Shown in pieces: positions 1 to 12,000 of a stretch of DNA of 64,000 bases. The position numbers and the translations under genes are program-made. The DNA is from Tranzscheliella williamsii. Taxonomy: Eukaryota; Basidiomycota; Ustilaginomycetes; Ustilaginales; Ustilaginaceae. The notes beneath the pieces were generated by a model. The model was not told where the DNA came from, searched no databases, and worked only from the letters and a program-made list of their open reading frames with translations. Every line of letters starts with the position of its first letter. Positions within the stretch are counted from its first letter, which is position 1. The stretch spans positions 238,733-302,732 of the forward strand of contig JALBYF010000014.1 in the NCBI GenBank assembly GCA_023212725.1, read 5' to 3'.

Positions 1-75
1 GGCCTTGGGTCCTACCTTGCTGACCATCCTTCGCTACCTTTGGCCTTTCTCCGCTCTCAGAACGACCCCCTAGCC

Positions 76-3000
76 ATGACGACGACGTCCAACGGTCCCT
101 CTCATCCCCGCCAAACCTCATCTGATCGAGGCGGTGATCGCGGCGGAGATCGAGAGAGGGATCGCTATCCCGAAGCGTCCCCTGGACCCTCCTCAACCTA
201 TCCACCTGCCCGGTCACGGTTTCGATATACACCCGAAGCGTCTGGCCCGTACAGCGCTTCAACGTCGTACGCCTACCCTCCCGGTCATCGTGAGACGTCC
301 CGTAACGATACGTATGATGCGTACTCTACCACCGCAAGAGCAAGTTTTAGCGGCCCGGCTCCACGGCCCGAGGCGAGTCGACGCCAGTATGCAGCGGCGC
401 CGCCTTCAGCTCGGGGCCCGGACAGTTATCGACCAGGTGCAGGCCGCGATCGAGAACGGGAGCGCGATCGAGAGTGGGAAGCCGTCCTGGACAGGGACCG
501 AAACCGTGAATGGGCCGAGCGAGACCCGTACATGTATCGGGACATGGACAAGCGCAGGGAATGGGCACAACGCGAAAGGATGATGTTGGGTCCTCCCTAT
601 GACGTCGAGCAGCCTCCTCTGCCACATCCATCTCTATCAGGCTATTCAGCCGCTTTCAACACGAGGCAGGATCGTTTCGACCCACGAGACTATCCAGACC
701 GAAGACCCCTCTCACCAGTTCCGGCCGGTCGAGAGCGTGAGCGAGATCGGACCCGAGAGTGGGAAAGGGAAAGGTCAGCCGAATGGGATCAGCGTAGCCG
801 CGCTTCTTCTTCTAGCTGGGGTATGAGGCAGTGGGGCAAGCCGTCTGACGCGGGCTGGGAAAGTCGACAGCAACGGCGTATCACACCCTCCGACGCTGCT
901 CCAGATTCGTCCCACCAGGATCGGGCATCTTCTGTAAAGCTTGACCAGACTCTACCCCACAGAGTCGAAGTACCGGAAAATCGTCGAGCTGTCTCAGGCT
1001 CTATGTCTGAACGAGGTGAGCCTCGCAGCCGAGAGATGTCGCCGCGGGAGACGCGCTCCGTCGGTAATTGGAGATCTCCTGGTCGGCTTAGCGATGAGCA
1101 TGGCGCAAGTCCCAGCCATCTATCCCGCACCGACAATTTTTCTGCGTGTTTGCGCGGAAACTCGCCTACCGCATCACAAGCAGCGTCCACAAAGTCATCG
1201 ATTGCCCCACCGCGATCGCCTACCCTAGTTGCGGAACCTCTGCAAGACTTGAATCAGTCTTTGCAACATGGTGAAGCGAACGTAGCCGGCAGCGAGGAGC
1301 AGATGAAGCGGAAACTCCACGAGTCCGGTGGCGACGCCGAACAAATTGCTCCTGCCCCGGCACATAACAGCGAACACACAGTTGACAGACAGGATATCAA
1401 CGACAAAGCAGCGGATGCACCAGAGAATATAGCAAGCACGCAGAAGAGCGAACTGGTGGAGTCAGCGGCTGTTGAACCTGAAAGCTCAAAGGATGAGGCA
1501 TCAGCACCAGCAGAGGAAGGGAAAACAAAAGACACCGAGCTTAGCGAGCCCTTCACATCGACCATCGCTTCCCTTCAGACTCATTTGGTAGACGCGACGG
1601 CTACTGCGACGGAAAGGGTGTTTTCCCCCGAACGTACCACAGTGGCAGAAGTGCCCAACGAACGCTCCCCAACACCAGTTCCTCCAGTGCCTGCAGAGCG
1701 GCCGGAACACAACGATGCTCAGTCGACGTTAACTCCCAATGAATCGGAATCCACAAAACCTGAGTTGGCGGAAGCTTTCGATACACGTCAAGACAAGCAG
1801 ACGACTCAAGACGTCGAGATGGTCCAACAAACCTCTGAGCCTGACAGCAGTCTTGACCAGAAAGCTGTCTTGCACCCTTCTGCCGATAGCTCTCTCAGCT
1901 CTATACCGATCAGTAATGCTGAAGGCGGTACTGCACCGATTCACGACCAAGCTCCTCAAGTCGATACCGAGAGCATTACAGTTCCAGGTTCCGTCGAGGA
2001 GAGCGCCGCAGTCTCAGGTCCAGATCAGGAAACCACATTTCAGATCACACCGCTGGACGCGCGCCAATCTGCGCAGGATAAGGCTCCTGAAACCGACGTT
2101 GAGCCGCCCACTGCTGGGGTATCTTTACCACCGATCTCCTCAGCCCTTGCAGTTGCCGACGCAAACACTATAGCAGAATATAGTAACCTAGAAGAACAAG
2201 AGCGCAAGATTGCACGGGACATTGGAGTTTCGACAGCTTTGACGCATGAACCTCAACCTCAACCTCAACCTCCTTCCAAAGACACGGCTCAACACCGCAG
2301 TGAACACAATGCGGAGTCTGATCCACAGGACCAGATTCTTGAGAACGAGATCACTGAAGACGCCGAGATGACGGACGTCACGGGGAGCCATGCGGATCCG
2401 CCTCGTAGCGAGGAAACCGAACTGCCTAGCGTGGAGACTGGCGAGGGTGTGGTAGCTTCTATCACAGACAACGATCGAGCTCTTCCGGACATGCCAGCAG
2501 GCTCTACGGACGAAACCATGACGTCCGTCGTCGTTAAAGAAGAGCAAGATTCTGATATGCGCCATCACGACAGCCATGATGTTTTTCCCTCCACGCAGGA
2601 TCAGGATGCTTCAATCCAGCCGATAGCACATCCGGTACATGTTGACTCGCTCAAGTATGAACGTTCGATGGCGAGTAGGAATCCCGCGGCGGCCGAAGCT
2701 GAAGAGGTACTGGACTCACCCAGTCGCCCAGCGACAATACCCTCCGACGAGCAGCGAGAACCTGTAATCCCGCAGCTTCCTAGCACAACTGACTCCGACT
2801 CCGGTCGCAAAACCTTGGAGGGTATGACACTTCAGGGCAGCTATGTAGAAGACTCAACAAGGGATCTGTTAGCCGTGGAAGAATCGGCTCGCGCAGAAGA
2901 GGTGGCAATGGTCGACATTGAGAAGCAAAATCCGCTTCTGCCCATCGCCGAGATCAACGAGCTTGCCAAAGACATCGAGCCACCTCTGATGACGCCGACG

Positions 3001-6000
3001 ACCAAAGACCAGATGGACAAAGCCCATCGCACCACTATCAAGCAGCTCATCTTGCAGCAACGCCCAAGCGAGCGACAGATCTTGGATATCATCCGCGAAA
3101 ACCAGCAGCTGTCTCAATTGACGACTTTGGCTAAGATCGAAGCTAAGGTACATGGCATTCCCTTGATCGTCAGTTCCCTCAAGCCTTTATGGCTTCAGGA
3201 TGACGATGATGACGTTGCTCTGACAAGGAAAGAGCTATTCCACCAAATGTCAGAGCGACAGAGACGTCTGAACGGGAAAGTGGAGAAACTCAAAAGTCGC
3301 TACCGCAGCCTGAACGAAGACTGGAAGTCGCATTGTGCTCGGCTTGATCGCATCGCCGAACGTCGTGAACTGCAGCGTCGTCCAACAACCGCCACCCCAG
3401 CTGGCACACCGGGCGGTCTGGCCGTGGAAGATGTCGGTAGCAGCGGTGGCGGGATCCTTGGCGCATCTTTGATCACGGGACGAGCAAACAGGAGGAGCGC
3501 TCAGACCGGATTCGCCACATTTGGCGATGCAGTGCGGTCCGAGGCCGAATTCCTTGAGATTTTGGCTAGTCTGGAAAACGCTGACATGCAAGATCCAAAC
3601 ATGCGGGCCGCAAGAACGACCGCCACAGCCCCCGACATGGCGATCAACCCAGACAACGACAAGCCGCTCAAGCTGCGATATGATGACGTCAATGGCTTTG
3701 TGGCCGACCCGCTTGCCTTCTACATGGATGCATTCGACCCAGATGTGTGGTCGGAGGAAGAGAAAACTACTTTCGCTCGCCGCTACGCCCTATGGCCCAA
3801 ACAGTTCGGCCGGATTGCTCAAGCTTTGCCGCACAAAACCCCAGCACAATGCGTCAGGTACTACTATCTCAATAAGAAGGAGTCTGGTAACGACTTCAAG
3901 GCGCTCGCCGCTGCCAGGAATCGCGAGCGAAAGCGCAAAACCCGCGTCAAACCGAAGAAAGCGAAGGGCAGTGCTTTGATGGCTGACCTCAAATCGGCCA
4001 AAGGAGAGGAGATGGAAGAAGACGATGGCAGTGGTGTGCCGTCGCCAGGCGAGCTTGCGGATCCGCCTAGTGGTCGTACCGAGTCTCTCTTGGCGAGTTC
4101 CCAGCGACGCGCGGGCAGGTCTAGGATAACTGCATCGCAAACGGAGCCTTCGCCAGGCGCTCCGACTGATGGCGCTGTCTCGCAGCAACAGGGCAAGAAG
4201 CGAGTCGCCGAACAGGATGCCACCGAAAACGTCGCCGATCTGAAGCCTTCGGACAAACGTCGGCCTGCGTCGAAAAGCAAGCGAGCCAAGACTGAAGGCG
4301 GAGCTGCTGGCGAAAAGGGAAAAAAGCCACGCTCGACCACCAAAAAGGAGCCTTCCGTCGAAGAGCCACCGCCGTCAGCGCCGTCAGAAGCGCCCGCCGC
4401 CCAAGTCCAGCAGATGCCTATGGCACCGCAAAATGACCCGAGCGCAATTAAGGAAAGCGTGGAAGATAGCGACCTTGCTGCGGCCGAAGCACTTGGAGCG
4501 CTTGCTGGCATGTTCGCCGGACCTTCGACAGTCGAACCTTCAGGCCTGCCGGTAGAGTCCCACACAGAAGCTGCGGCCTATGCCGAGGGCGCGAGTGCGT
4601 TTATCGCTACTAGTGGCCCCGATGCCGGTCCCGAGACCGAAGGCCAAAAAGGTGTGAAGAAGCGTAAGAGCAAAAACGCCATCCCAGGACCAGAAGATCC
4701 AGAAGCCGGCGGAAAGGGCCGCTCCAAGCAGCCCACTTCGTCGTACTGGTCTGTTGCCGAGAGGTCAGAGTTCCTGCGGGCCCTTGCACTGCACGGGAAG
4801 AATTGGGAAGTGGTCTCGTCTACGTTGTCACAGAAGTCGACGGCGCAGGTGCGCAACTTTTTCGCTCGAAACGCCCTGGAAGTTGACTTTGTGCAGGCGG
4901 CAGCCCTTGCACAGGAGAATGCTCAGCTCCCACTGGCAGACAGGGAAGCGGCTGCTTCCGCCTTTGTGCGCCAGCGTTTTGCGTCAAATACACACTTGCC
5001 CGTATCTCAGGCGGCCTCAGCTTCGGTGCCTGGATCACTTCAAGGCAATGAGCTCGCCAGCGGCTATACACCGCCTCGAACCACCTACCTTCCTCCACCT
5101 CCCGGCTTGCCTTCGTCCGCTGCGCAGGAGCAGGTCGATGATAAACATAGAGATGCGAGTCCTCCTTCGATGCCGTTCCGCCGCGGCTTGCAAATCAACG
5201 CGCTTCTCAACGATGAAGCGAATGATCATGACGAGGCCAGAGTCAAGCGAAGATCGTCGGTACAAGATTGGTACGGAAACCATAGGGATCCTGGGCGTTT
5301 CCCTGAAGGCCGAGAGGGTTCGCTACCTCCTGTTGTGCACGGCCGGGCAGCTTTGGAAGCGGACGAGCGGCCGGCCACAGCGGATAGATTGGACAGGATG
5401 CGGCCGACGAGTTCAGAAGGACGATTGACTCGCGAAGATGCGGGAGATGCGAGGTCAAGCGTGTTCGACCACGCTGATGCACATAGGCATCCTTCCAGCT
5501 ATGCTCCGATGGCTCCACCTCACTTCCCTGCGGAGCGAATAGGCGCTTCGCAAGCATCGCGCTACTCGATGCCTCCCAGCAGCGTTTCTAGTCATGCCTC
5601 GTATCTGTCACGAGCCACGCCGCCACATCCAACCGGAGCAGAAGGTGCGGAGTCGGTTCCAGCGGGCTATGCTCGGTACGGAGGTGCATCGGGTGACGCT
5701 CGAGCTGGCGTAGCAGGCGCGGAACACGAGTCGGCCAGCCTCCATGCTTCTTACCCCCCTGAATCGCGACACGCCGGTCCATACGACAAAGCGTCCTCGA
5801 CTAACGCAGCCTTCCCAGGCATCCACAGCTACGGGAGATATGCCTCACCTAGTGTCGCCGCCATGTATCAGGGCAATGTACCTTCGATGTTAGGCTCCCG
5901 AGGCCGGCCAGGCGCTCCACCTGCAGCGGGGCTGGAGCGGTCGCCTTACGATCCACGCTGGCAGAGGCTCTCGGAGTCGCCCGGCCCGGCTCGGTCGCCT

Positions 6001-6327
6001 TCGTCGTCCGGCTCCCTGGGCTACGGCACACCCACCGGAAGCACCTTTTCGACCGGCAACGCCTACCGATCCTCGAGCAGTCCCTACACGTCGTATCCGT
6101 CGCAGAGCCTTCCACGACCGTCGCTGCCGTCCATTTCGGCAAGCGCGGCCAAAGGCGCCGCTCCTACCCTGCCCTCGCTGGGCTCGTCGGGCCGATCATT
6201 GCCGCCTCTGCTCGGAGGATTCCCAGGCTCCGCACCCCGGCCGGCAGGATCAGGCTCCCACACCGGCAAGTCAGAAGAACCACACACTTGGCCTTATGCG
6301 CACAGGTCGCAAGAGCCCGAGCAATAA
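76..6327 (+). CDS. SNT1: SNT1-like SANT-domain corepressor (Set3/N-CoR type)
   Basis: Single open frame giving about 2083 aa from the ATG at 76. The frame is open further upstream and a ctctcag just before base 61 could be a splice acceptor, so an upstream exon outside the window is possible. Two SANT/Myb domains are visible: one with Trp near residue 1225 (DPDVWSEEEK, then KTPAQCVRYYYLNKK) and one near residue 1558 (SSYWSVAERSEF, then KSTAQVRNFFARN). A charged helical segment (KELFHQMSERQRRLNGKVEK) precedes the first, as in N-CoR/SMRT/Snt1 proteins. The rest is low-complexity: an Arg/Asp/Glu-rich N-terminus, a long acidic middle and a Ser/Pro-rich tail. Snt1 is the scaffold of the Set3 histone deacetylase complex in yeast, so a nuclear corepressor role is inferred. 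The two-SANT arrangement supports the call; the orthologue name is less certain. Confidence 0.82.
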   Translation: MTTTSNGPSHPRQTSSDRGGDRGGDRERDRYPEASPGPSSTYPPARSRFRYTPEASGPYSASTSYAYPPGHRETSRNDTYDAYSTTARASFSGPAPRPEASRRQYAAAPPSARGPDSYRPGAGRDRERERDREWEAVLDRDRNREWAERDPYMYRDMDKRREWAQRERMMLGPPYDVEQPPLPHPSLSGYSAAFNTRQDRFDPRDYPDRRPLSPVPAGRERERDRTREWERERSAEWDQRSRASSSSWGMRQWGKPSDAGWESRQQRRITPSDAAPDSSHQDRASSVKLDQTLPHRVEVPENRRAVSGSMSERGEPRSREMSPRETRSVGNWRSPGRLSDEHGASPSHLSRTDNFSACLRGNSPTASQAASTKSSIAPPRSPTLVAEPLQDLNQSLQHGEANVAGSEEQMKRKLHESGGDAEQIAPAPAHNSEHTVDRQDINDKAADAPENIASTQKSELVESAAVEPESSKDEASAPAEEGKTKDTELSEPFTSTIASLQTHLVDATATATERVFSPERTTVAEVPNERSPTPVPPVPAERPEHNDAQSTLTPNESESTKPELAEAFDTRQDKQTTQDVEMVQQTSEPDSSLDQKAVLHPSADSSLSSIPISNAEGGTAPIHDQAPQVDTESITVPGSVEESAAVSGPDQETTFQITPLDARQSAQDKAPETDVEPPTAGVSLPPISSALAVADANTIAEYSNLEEQERKIARDIGVSTALTHEPQPQPQPPSKDTAQHRSEHNAESDPQDQILENEITEDAEMTDVTGSHADPPRSEETELPSVETGEGVVASITDNDRALPDMPAGSTDETMTSVVVKEEQDSDMRHHDSHDVFPSTQDQDASIQPIAHPVHVDSLKYERSMASRNPAAAEAEEVLDSPSRPATIPSDEQREPVIPQLPSTTDSDSGRKTLEGMTLQGSYVEDSTRDLLAVEESARAEEVAMVDIEKQNPLLPIAEINELAKDIEPPLMTPTTKDQMDKAHRTTIKQLILQQRPSERQILDIIRENQQLSQLTTLAKIEAKVHGIPLIVSSLKPLWLQDDDDDVALTRKELFHQMSERQRRLNGKVEKLKSRYRSLNEDWKSHCARLDRIAERRELQRRPTTATPAGTPGGLAVEDVGSSGGGILGASLITGRANRRSAQTGFATFGDAVRSEAEFLEILASLENADMQDPNMRAARTTATAPDMAINPDNDKPLKLRYDDVNGFVADPLAFYMDAFDPDVWSEEEKTTFARRYALWPKQFGRIAQALPHKTPAQCVRYYYLNKKESGNDFKALAAARNRERKRKTRVKPKKAKGSALMADLKSAKGEEMEEDDGSGVPSPGELADPPSGRTESLLASSQRRAGRSRITASQTEPSPGAPTDGAVSQQQGKKRVAEQDATENVADLKPSDKRRPASKSKRAKTEGGAAGEKGKKPRSTTKKEPSVEEPPPSAPSEAPAAQVQQMPMAPQNDPSAIKESVEDSDLAAAEALGALAGMFAGPSTVEPSGLPVESHTEAAAYAEGASAFIATSGPDAGPETEGQKGVKKRKSKNAIPGPEDPEAGGKGRSKQPTSSYWSVAERSEFLRALALHGKNWEVVSSTLSQKSTAQVRNFFARNALEVDFVQAAALAQENAQLPLADREAAASAFVRQRFASNTHLPVSQAASASVPGSLQGNELASGYTPPRTTYLPPPPGLPSSAAQEQVDDKHRDASPPSMPFRRGLQINALLNDEANDHDEARVKRRSSVQDWYGNHRDPGRFPEGREGSLPPVVHGRAALEADERPATADRLDRMRPTSSEGRLTREDAGDARSSVFDHADAHRHPSSYAPMAPPHFPAERIGASQASRYSMPPSSVSSHASYLSRATPPHPTGAEGAESVPAGYARYGGASGDARAGVAGAEHESASLHASYPPESRHAGPYDKASSTNAAFPGIHSYGRYASPSVAAMYQGNVPSMLGSRGRPGAPPAAGLERSPYDPRWQRLSESPGPARSPSSSGSLGYGTPTGSTFSTGNAYRSSSSPYTSYPSQSLPRPSLPSISASAAKGAAPTLPSLGSSGRSLPPLLGGFPGSAPRPAGSGSHTGKSEEPHTWPYAHRSQEPEQ

Positions 6328-6824
6328 AGTGCGCTTTCCTTTTTCTACCCCAAAACGCCTGCCATGGAGCTCATCAGGTCGCATTCCACACGCTGCTATA
6401 CCCCAGCCTGTCTGTATCGTGTATTGTTCGTCGAAGTCACCACCTTGGGAACTGTAATCTAATCAGGCTACATGCCGTCAAGCCTAACTCACACGTCGAC
6501 CACCGGATACGAGTCACAATCGCAGTGTGAGTGTGAGTGTGTAGGGAAGGTTCCGGGCGCAAGGCCTTTCAGCTGTCGCGCCTTCCACACCCATGTATAT
6601 GAAATCCGGGACGCGGCGGACCTCCACCTCTGGGCCGTCTGAGCACAGATGCTTGGGATTGGTGATTGATCTTTTTCGCAGTTACGCCTGTATCGCGGCT
6701 TGCCTGTCTTCGTGTCAACACCTGCTCGTGAAGAAGCAGCATTCTCCCGATATGGCAGTAAGTAGCGGTCTGTGTTGCCGCGCGAGGGCGACCGAAGGCT
6801 GACACTGCACTATGGTACCGTGCT
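6328..6824. other. Intergenic region between SNT1 and elongin C
   Basis: Holds the SNT1 3' region and the ELC1 promoter. A short GTGTGA-type repeat lies at about 6524-6542. I see no coding signal or RNA gene. Confidence 0.5.
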
Positions 6825-7448
6825 ATGCTGAAGTCCGGGACCCGAGCGTCGATCCCGGAATGGGTGACGCTGGTGAGCGAGGTAGGCGGATCGAACCGGC
6901 TCGGTCCATGCTACCCCTTACCGCTCTTCTGACCGCAAGCGCACCGTTCTCCGCCGTCGGCCGCCTCAGGATGACTACAGATTCGTGGTAGACTACAAGA
7001 CCGCGCTGGAAAGCCCCACGATCAAGACGATGCTGTCGATGGGCGAAGGCGGCGGCTTTGCCGAAGCGGAAAGCAACACAGCAAGGCTACAGATCCGGTA
7101 GGTTGGCGTAGATGCTCAGCGTAGAACGGCAGCAGTACGTGGTGTCCAGCAACTGATCGATACTGCCGCACCCTTTCGCGTCGGATGCGGTGGTAGCGGC
7201 GAAGTGTTGGAAAAGGTGATCGAGTATCTGCACTTCAAGACCAAGTTTAGCTCGGTGCAGGAGGTCGACATCCCCGACTTTCGCAATCGGATCCCGCCCG
7301 AGATCGCACTGGAGCTGTAAGTCATGCACACCGACACGCCTGGCAAGGGTCGATAGCCGGCTGACGCTCCGACGAGCTTGATTTACGCTGCGATCTCGCG
7401 ACCCTGCCTATCAGACTGATGGCAGCCGACTTCCTCGACCGTAAGTAG
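6825..7448 (+). CDS. ELC1: Elongin C, four exons
   Basis: Rebuilt by splicing: exons 6825-6881, 6970-7097, 7197-7316 and 7415-7448, with introns starting gtaggc, gtaggt and gtaagt and ending cag, tag and cag. The joined product is 112 aa, the same length as human elongin C. It reads through the family landmarks: EWVTLVSEDDYRFVVDYKTA, then SPTIKTMLS, then EVLEKVIEYLHFKTKFS, IPPEIALELLMAADFLD. This is the BTB/POZ-like Skp1 fold. Elongin C is an adaptor in cullin ubiquitin ligases and, in yeast, acts in turnover of stalled RNA polymerase II. No single frame is longer than about 45 codons, so ORF callers miss it. The last codons are open: translation into gtaagtag gives ...FLDRK, while splicing there would give another short tail. 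Confidence 0.88.
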
Positions 7449-9074
7449 CTGCATTTGTCAGACCTTTAGCGTTGGCCCCACCGAATGCTAATCCGCTTGC
7501 TGCATCTCTTGGTGGACGGCAGTCTGAGCTACCTCGCCGCCTGCTCCGCATGAGCAGCACAGTGCGTCCCATCGTAACATCATCTTCCTCTCGTCTGAAA
7601 ATCACTCGAGCTAGGCACTCCAGCATCACACGATGTGTGGTACACTCACACTTGCAGCGTCTGTCTAGGCGCATGACTGTGCGGCGTGGTGAATTCAGCA
7701 GGAGCATGCGGATGTTCCGGCGTGGGACGACGGCGGACTGAGCCAGCATGCGCTGAGATTGAACTTGAAGTGCCGCCGCCATGGGACATAAAGCGGTCTA
7801 GCCGCTGTTGAGATTGTGATTCCGAAACACTCGCACGCTGAGTGCTTTACCGCCGCGCATCTCGACCCCCGCATCCGCATCATGGGGCATACTCGCCTGA
7901 CAGCAGCTACTTGTCGTCTGCCGTGCTGAGGGAAGCGCCCTGCCCAGCTAAGTGCAAACAGCTTGTCTTGCTCGCCAACATCCACCCTGGTGTCGGCATG
8001 ATGCCATGGCTGCGTTTCGTTGTGGCTGGCTTGGCAAGTCCGCAGATCAAGCAAAAGCCTCTTCAACTGCAAGCATAGTGAGGCTGAGCCAGACGCGGAA
8101 GCCAGGCGGTTACAAGTAAACTAGATGCGGAGTGCATTTAACCTGTAAATGGTGCACCATGACCTGACCTGATGCAATAGTGGAAGGGCCGCGTGGATTA
8201 ATTGCAGGCCGTCTTCAAGAGGGTATGGATTGAAACCATGCCTAAATGAGTTATATGCATGGGAATTGAGCAGCGCCTTCCCGAATTCGGTTGCGCGCGA
8301 AGCACGACGGTTCGAGGCAACTGCGCTCGGGTTCTTTCTTGCCTCGGCTTGGCCCGCAGCAGTTCTGCATTGCTCGGAAGCTACCCGGAATGGTTGCCAC
8401 GGTCGATGCTATCGATCCCGCCAGGTCCTCGTTCCCATGCAGCACCAGATGCACATACGGTGGCGAGCCGTTGAAGCGAGCTTTTGAAGCAAGTGTCGCC
8501 ACATACACGTCCGCCAAGCGTGACAGTCTCGCCACAGAGACCTTTGCCGCTGCGCTCACCTGCAGCCAAGCTCCCGTTTGTATCCTTGCTTCTTACCTTC
8601 ATTCCTCGCACCTTCTCCGCCTTCTTCTTTTCCTCCTTCTCCTCCTCCTCCTCCTCCTCCTCCTCCTCTTCCTCCTTGGCTGCCTCTTTCTTCCCTTTTG
8701 CTACTACAATACTCGCCGGGGACGTTGCACATTGCGAGCGGTTATACTCCTGGTCCGGCGTTGCATCTGTTCTTGCTTAGGCCCCTTACTCAAGCTTTCG
8801 AACGCTGATTGCTTAGCCTCGACGGCGCGGCGCCACCTCGTTACCGCCACATTCAAGGCGCAAGAGATAGGGTTGTAATTACGGGAAAGAGTATTGTCTT
8901 GCTCCGTTCCTGGTCAACAGGCAATCCGTAGCCATTCTGCCTTTGCCAAGCTGCCTGTCGATCTAAGCCATCTCCGAAACTCCCCTGCCATCAATCCGTG
9001 CCGGCCTCTCATCGTTGCTCAGAAGATATGATTTATGCAGCACGTACAGCAAGCTCGCGTTTGATTCACGAAGC
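7449..9074. other. Gene-free stretch of 1.6 kb
   Basis: No convincing coding region on either strand; the open frames lack family signatures and consistent codon use. The right half is the promoter and leader of the methyltransferase gene and contains a pyrimidine-rich tract (listed separately). I see no tRNA or snoRNA signature. Confidence 0.45.
8611..8680. repeat. (TCC)n pyrimidine microsatellite
   Basis: A CT-rich tract whose core, about 8638-8669, is an uninterrupted CCT triplet repeat. It lies about 400 bp upstream of the methyltransferase start, the usual position of pyrimidine-rich promoter tracts in smut fungi. It creates spurious Leu- or Ser-rich open frames. Confidence 0.9.
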
Positions 9075-12000
9075 ATGATCGATCCGTACCATATGTATTT
9101 CGGACGACATTCGGCCGCCAAGGCCGCCGAAACCAAGGCCGCCGCTAAAGTTCCCCCCAAAGCTGCGCCTGCCGACTCTAAATCACAGAGTGCCTACGAC
9201 GGAGGCACCAATCTGTCACCAGCCAGCACCATTTCCACAGGAAATGCGACCAAGAGCAGCGCCGGAAGCTCCTCGGCCTCGGCCGCCTCGCTGCAGCACA
9301 AGCTCCCGGAATTTGAGCATTTCCGCCAAAGCTCCCCTCTCATGCCAGAGTTTTACCCGCGCACATCGGACTTTTTCAGCCAGGGCAGGCGCCGCAGTGT
9401 TACTGCTACAGACAAGCCCTCGACCCCTCCCTTGGCAGACTCCGGTCCGGCTGCCGCTGCCACAGCTCGACGCACCTCATCATCACAACGCTCGACAGAC
9501 GCTTTCAAGCTTCCGCTTGTCTTTCTTGAGTCCGAAGCGCTCAAAGGCGAGCAACTACCCGTTCGGCTAGGTCTCGCTCCGCCTTCTTACTCTCAAGCAC
9601 TAGATACCACTTCTACCAAGTACAAAACTCGTGTTGGACATGGTTACTACTTTTATACGCCACCACCAAGCCACCCAAACGTCGATTCTCAAACGTCCGA
9701 GCCGAGCAGCACCCGAAACAAGAATGCTGGATCATCAGACCTAGCACTAAAAACAGCCAACCTGCCTCGGGAGACATCCAGCTTTGCCTCTGCGCAAGCT
9801 TCGGGCGCAGCACAGATTAGTCCAGAAAGCCCTGCTTCGCGTCTGTCCGATCGGTCAGTGTTTACCAGTGGCGATCCGTCTCTGTCTGCAAAGACACTGG
9901 CTTCAGCACCTCGTTCGCGCGCAAGCAGCTCGGTCAGCGGTCTCCAAGGCTCGACCCTTGTTGGTCCTCGCTCCACATCGACCCTGTCCTTGAATCTCAA
10001 AAGGCCTCCAACATCTATCGACTGTTGGCGTCCCGAAGCCTACTTCAAGACTTTCAGATCACGAGTCAAGGGCAAGATGCGTGAATTCATCCATCACGCC
10101 TTTCCTACTTCGCAAGTCCCGTACTGGCACGGCTACAACAGAGAGGCTATGGATGCGCAACTGGCAACGCACCTTGCTGTTTCGTTGAGTTTGCATGGAT
10201 ATACGCTTCGAGACTTCCCTGAAGGTTCGCGGCCAGGCCGTGTCCTCGATCTCGGGTGTGGCCGAGGGTCATGGTGTCTCGACGTAGCTAGTGAATGGAA
10301 GACCGCCGAATTTATTGGGCTAGACATTGTCCCCATCCAGCCGCCTTTAGGCCAGCTCGGTGATCCTGACCTGGAGCACAGGGTTAGTTGGGTCATCGCC
10401 AATTTCCTCGAACCTCTACCTTTTCCTGATGAAAGCTTCGACTTTGTCCACATGGCGTTCCTAGCTCAGGCGATACCAGAAGACAAATGGGTTGACGTCG
10501 TAACGGAAGCTCGCCGTATCCTAGCTCCCGGAGGAGTGCTCGAAGTAGTGGAAGGCAATCATGTATTTTTCGGATATCCAAGCCTGATCGATGGCCAGGA
10601 TCTCAAAGAGCTCGAAAGTGGTCGTAGCGCATCAAAATCTGGTGGTGCCTTAAGACTCCCCAAGCGGCTTAGAGTGCTGAACGACTCTGCAGAAGCATCT
10701 GACATCGATGCCATAGAAGTGGTACTGGAGCGCATGATGCATCGTCGGTTTATCAACCCCGCGCCGCTTTCGGTGATACCTTCTACCCTGCTTATACCCG
10801 GGTTTTCTAGCGTCGCCAACGGTAACCCCCGGCATATACCTGTCTTTGCCGAATCCTCCGCTCAGCGAGCCCGGGCGAGGGCCAGAGCAGCTGGCAATTC
10901 TTCTGCCACTGGCACCTCGAGTGAAGACGAAGAGAAGCGCCAAGGCAAGTTCACCGTTCGGTCGCAGATTGGGAAACCGCTCAAGTCGCAGTTCTCGCTT
11001 TCCGACTTGGATCTCTTCCGAGGCTTCACCATCCTTCAGAGTCTGGAGTATTGCTCTTCGAGCCGTGAGCTTATCTGGCAAGAGGCTGAGGCGGAGAAGA
11101 GGACTCTGCATGGCCAAGCTCAGGAGAGCATCCCACCTCTAGACACATCTCGAAGATTCGGACAGGGTAATCCCGCAGCGGCGCAACCCTTCGCGCATCC
11201 TTGGACCTCGAAAGCTCAATTCTTCCGCGCCCTGGACACGTGGATAGAGACGACGTTGACCTCGGCTGATATCGACTCCAGTCTGGATAAGTATTTGGGG
11301 TGGGAGCATGGTAGCGACGACCTGACCGTCGAAGGTCGCAAGCACGCTGAGAGACAACGCAAGATGAGTACTTCAGCCATTATGCCGTCTCTTGGTTTGG
11401 ATGCCCTAGTGCTGCAAGATGACGAGGTAAAAGAAGAGCCGGATAATGCAGCAAACCAACAGCAACAGGGCGAAGCGACTGGTTCATCCGGATTTTCAGT
11501 CTACACGACAGGCTCGCACGAGGCGCCAGCTCGGCTTCAGACCACGTCATCTTCCACCTCTCTGGACAGCGAGCAGACGGCTCATGACGCAGATTCGCAT
11601 CGCCTCTCGCAGCTGATCATGGATGCAGATGCCAACAAACCAATTAAGGCGTCGGAAAGGAAGAAGAAGAAGCCGTCGGGACGTCCCAGCAGCAGTGGCA
11701 GTATTAGCCCGGGTCTCGGCGATTCGACTCGAGCTCGCCCATTTGGCCGTGGTGGTTCGCGAGGGTTGGCACCTTTGCAGGTACCGGATCCGCCTATCTT
11801 TACAGGCGGCTATGCATTAGGAACCTCGCATGTCGAACCGAGCGTCTTGTTCGGAGATTCTTTGCATCCAACCAAGCTGCACCCGGCATCGAGCGCGAGG
11901 AAAGGTGCGGAGGGACGCTCGCTGAGCGACCACTCGTCTGCGACGTCTGGAAACATGGTCAAGTATGAGCGCAAAGCGGCAGCGAGCGCAGAAACGTCGG

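Noticed and set aside
8291..8878. 195-codon plus-strand frame with a Leu run
   Set aside because: The Leu/Ser/Pro runs come from the CCT microsatellite; no coding character outside it.
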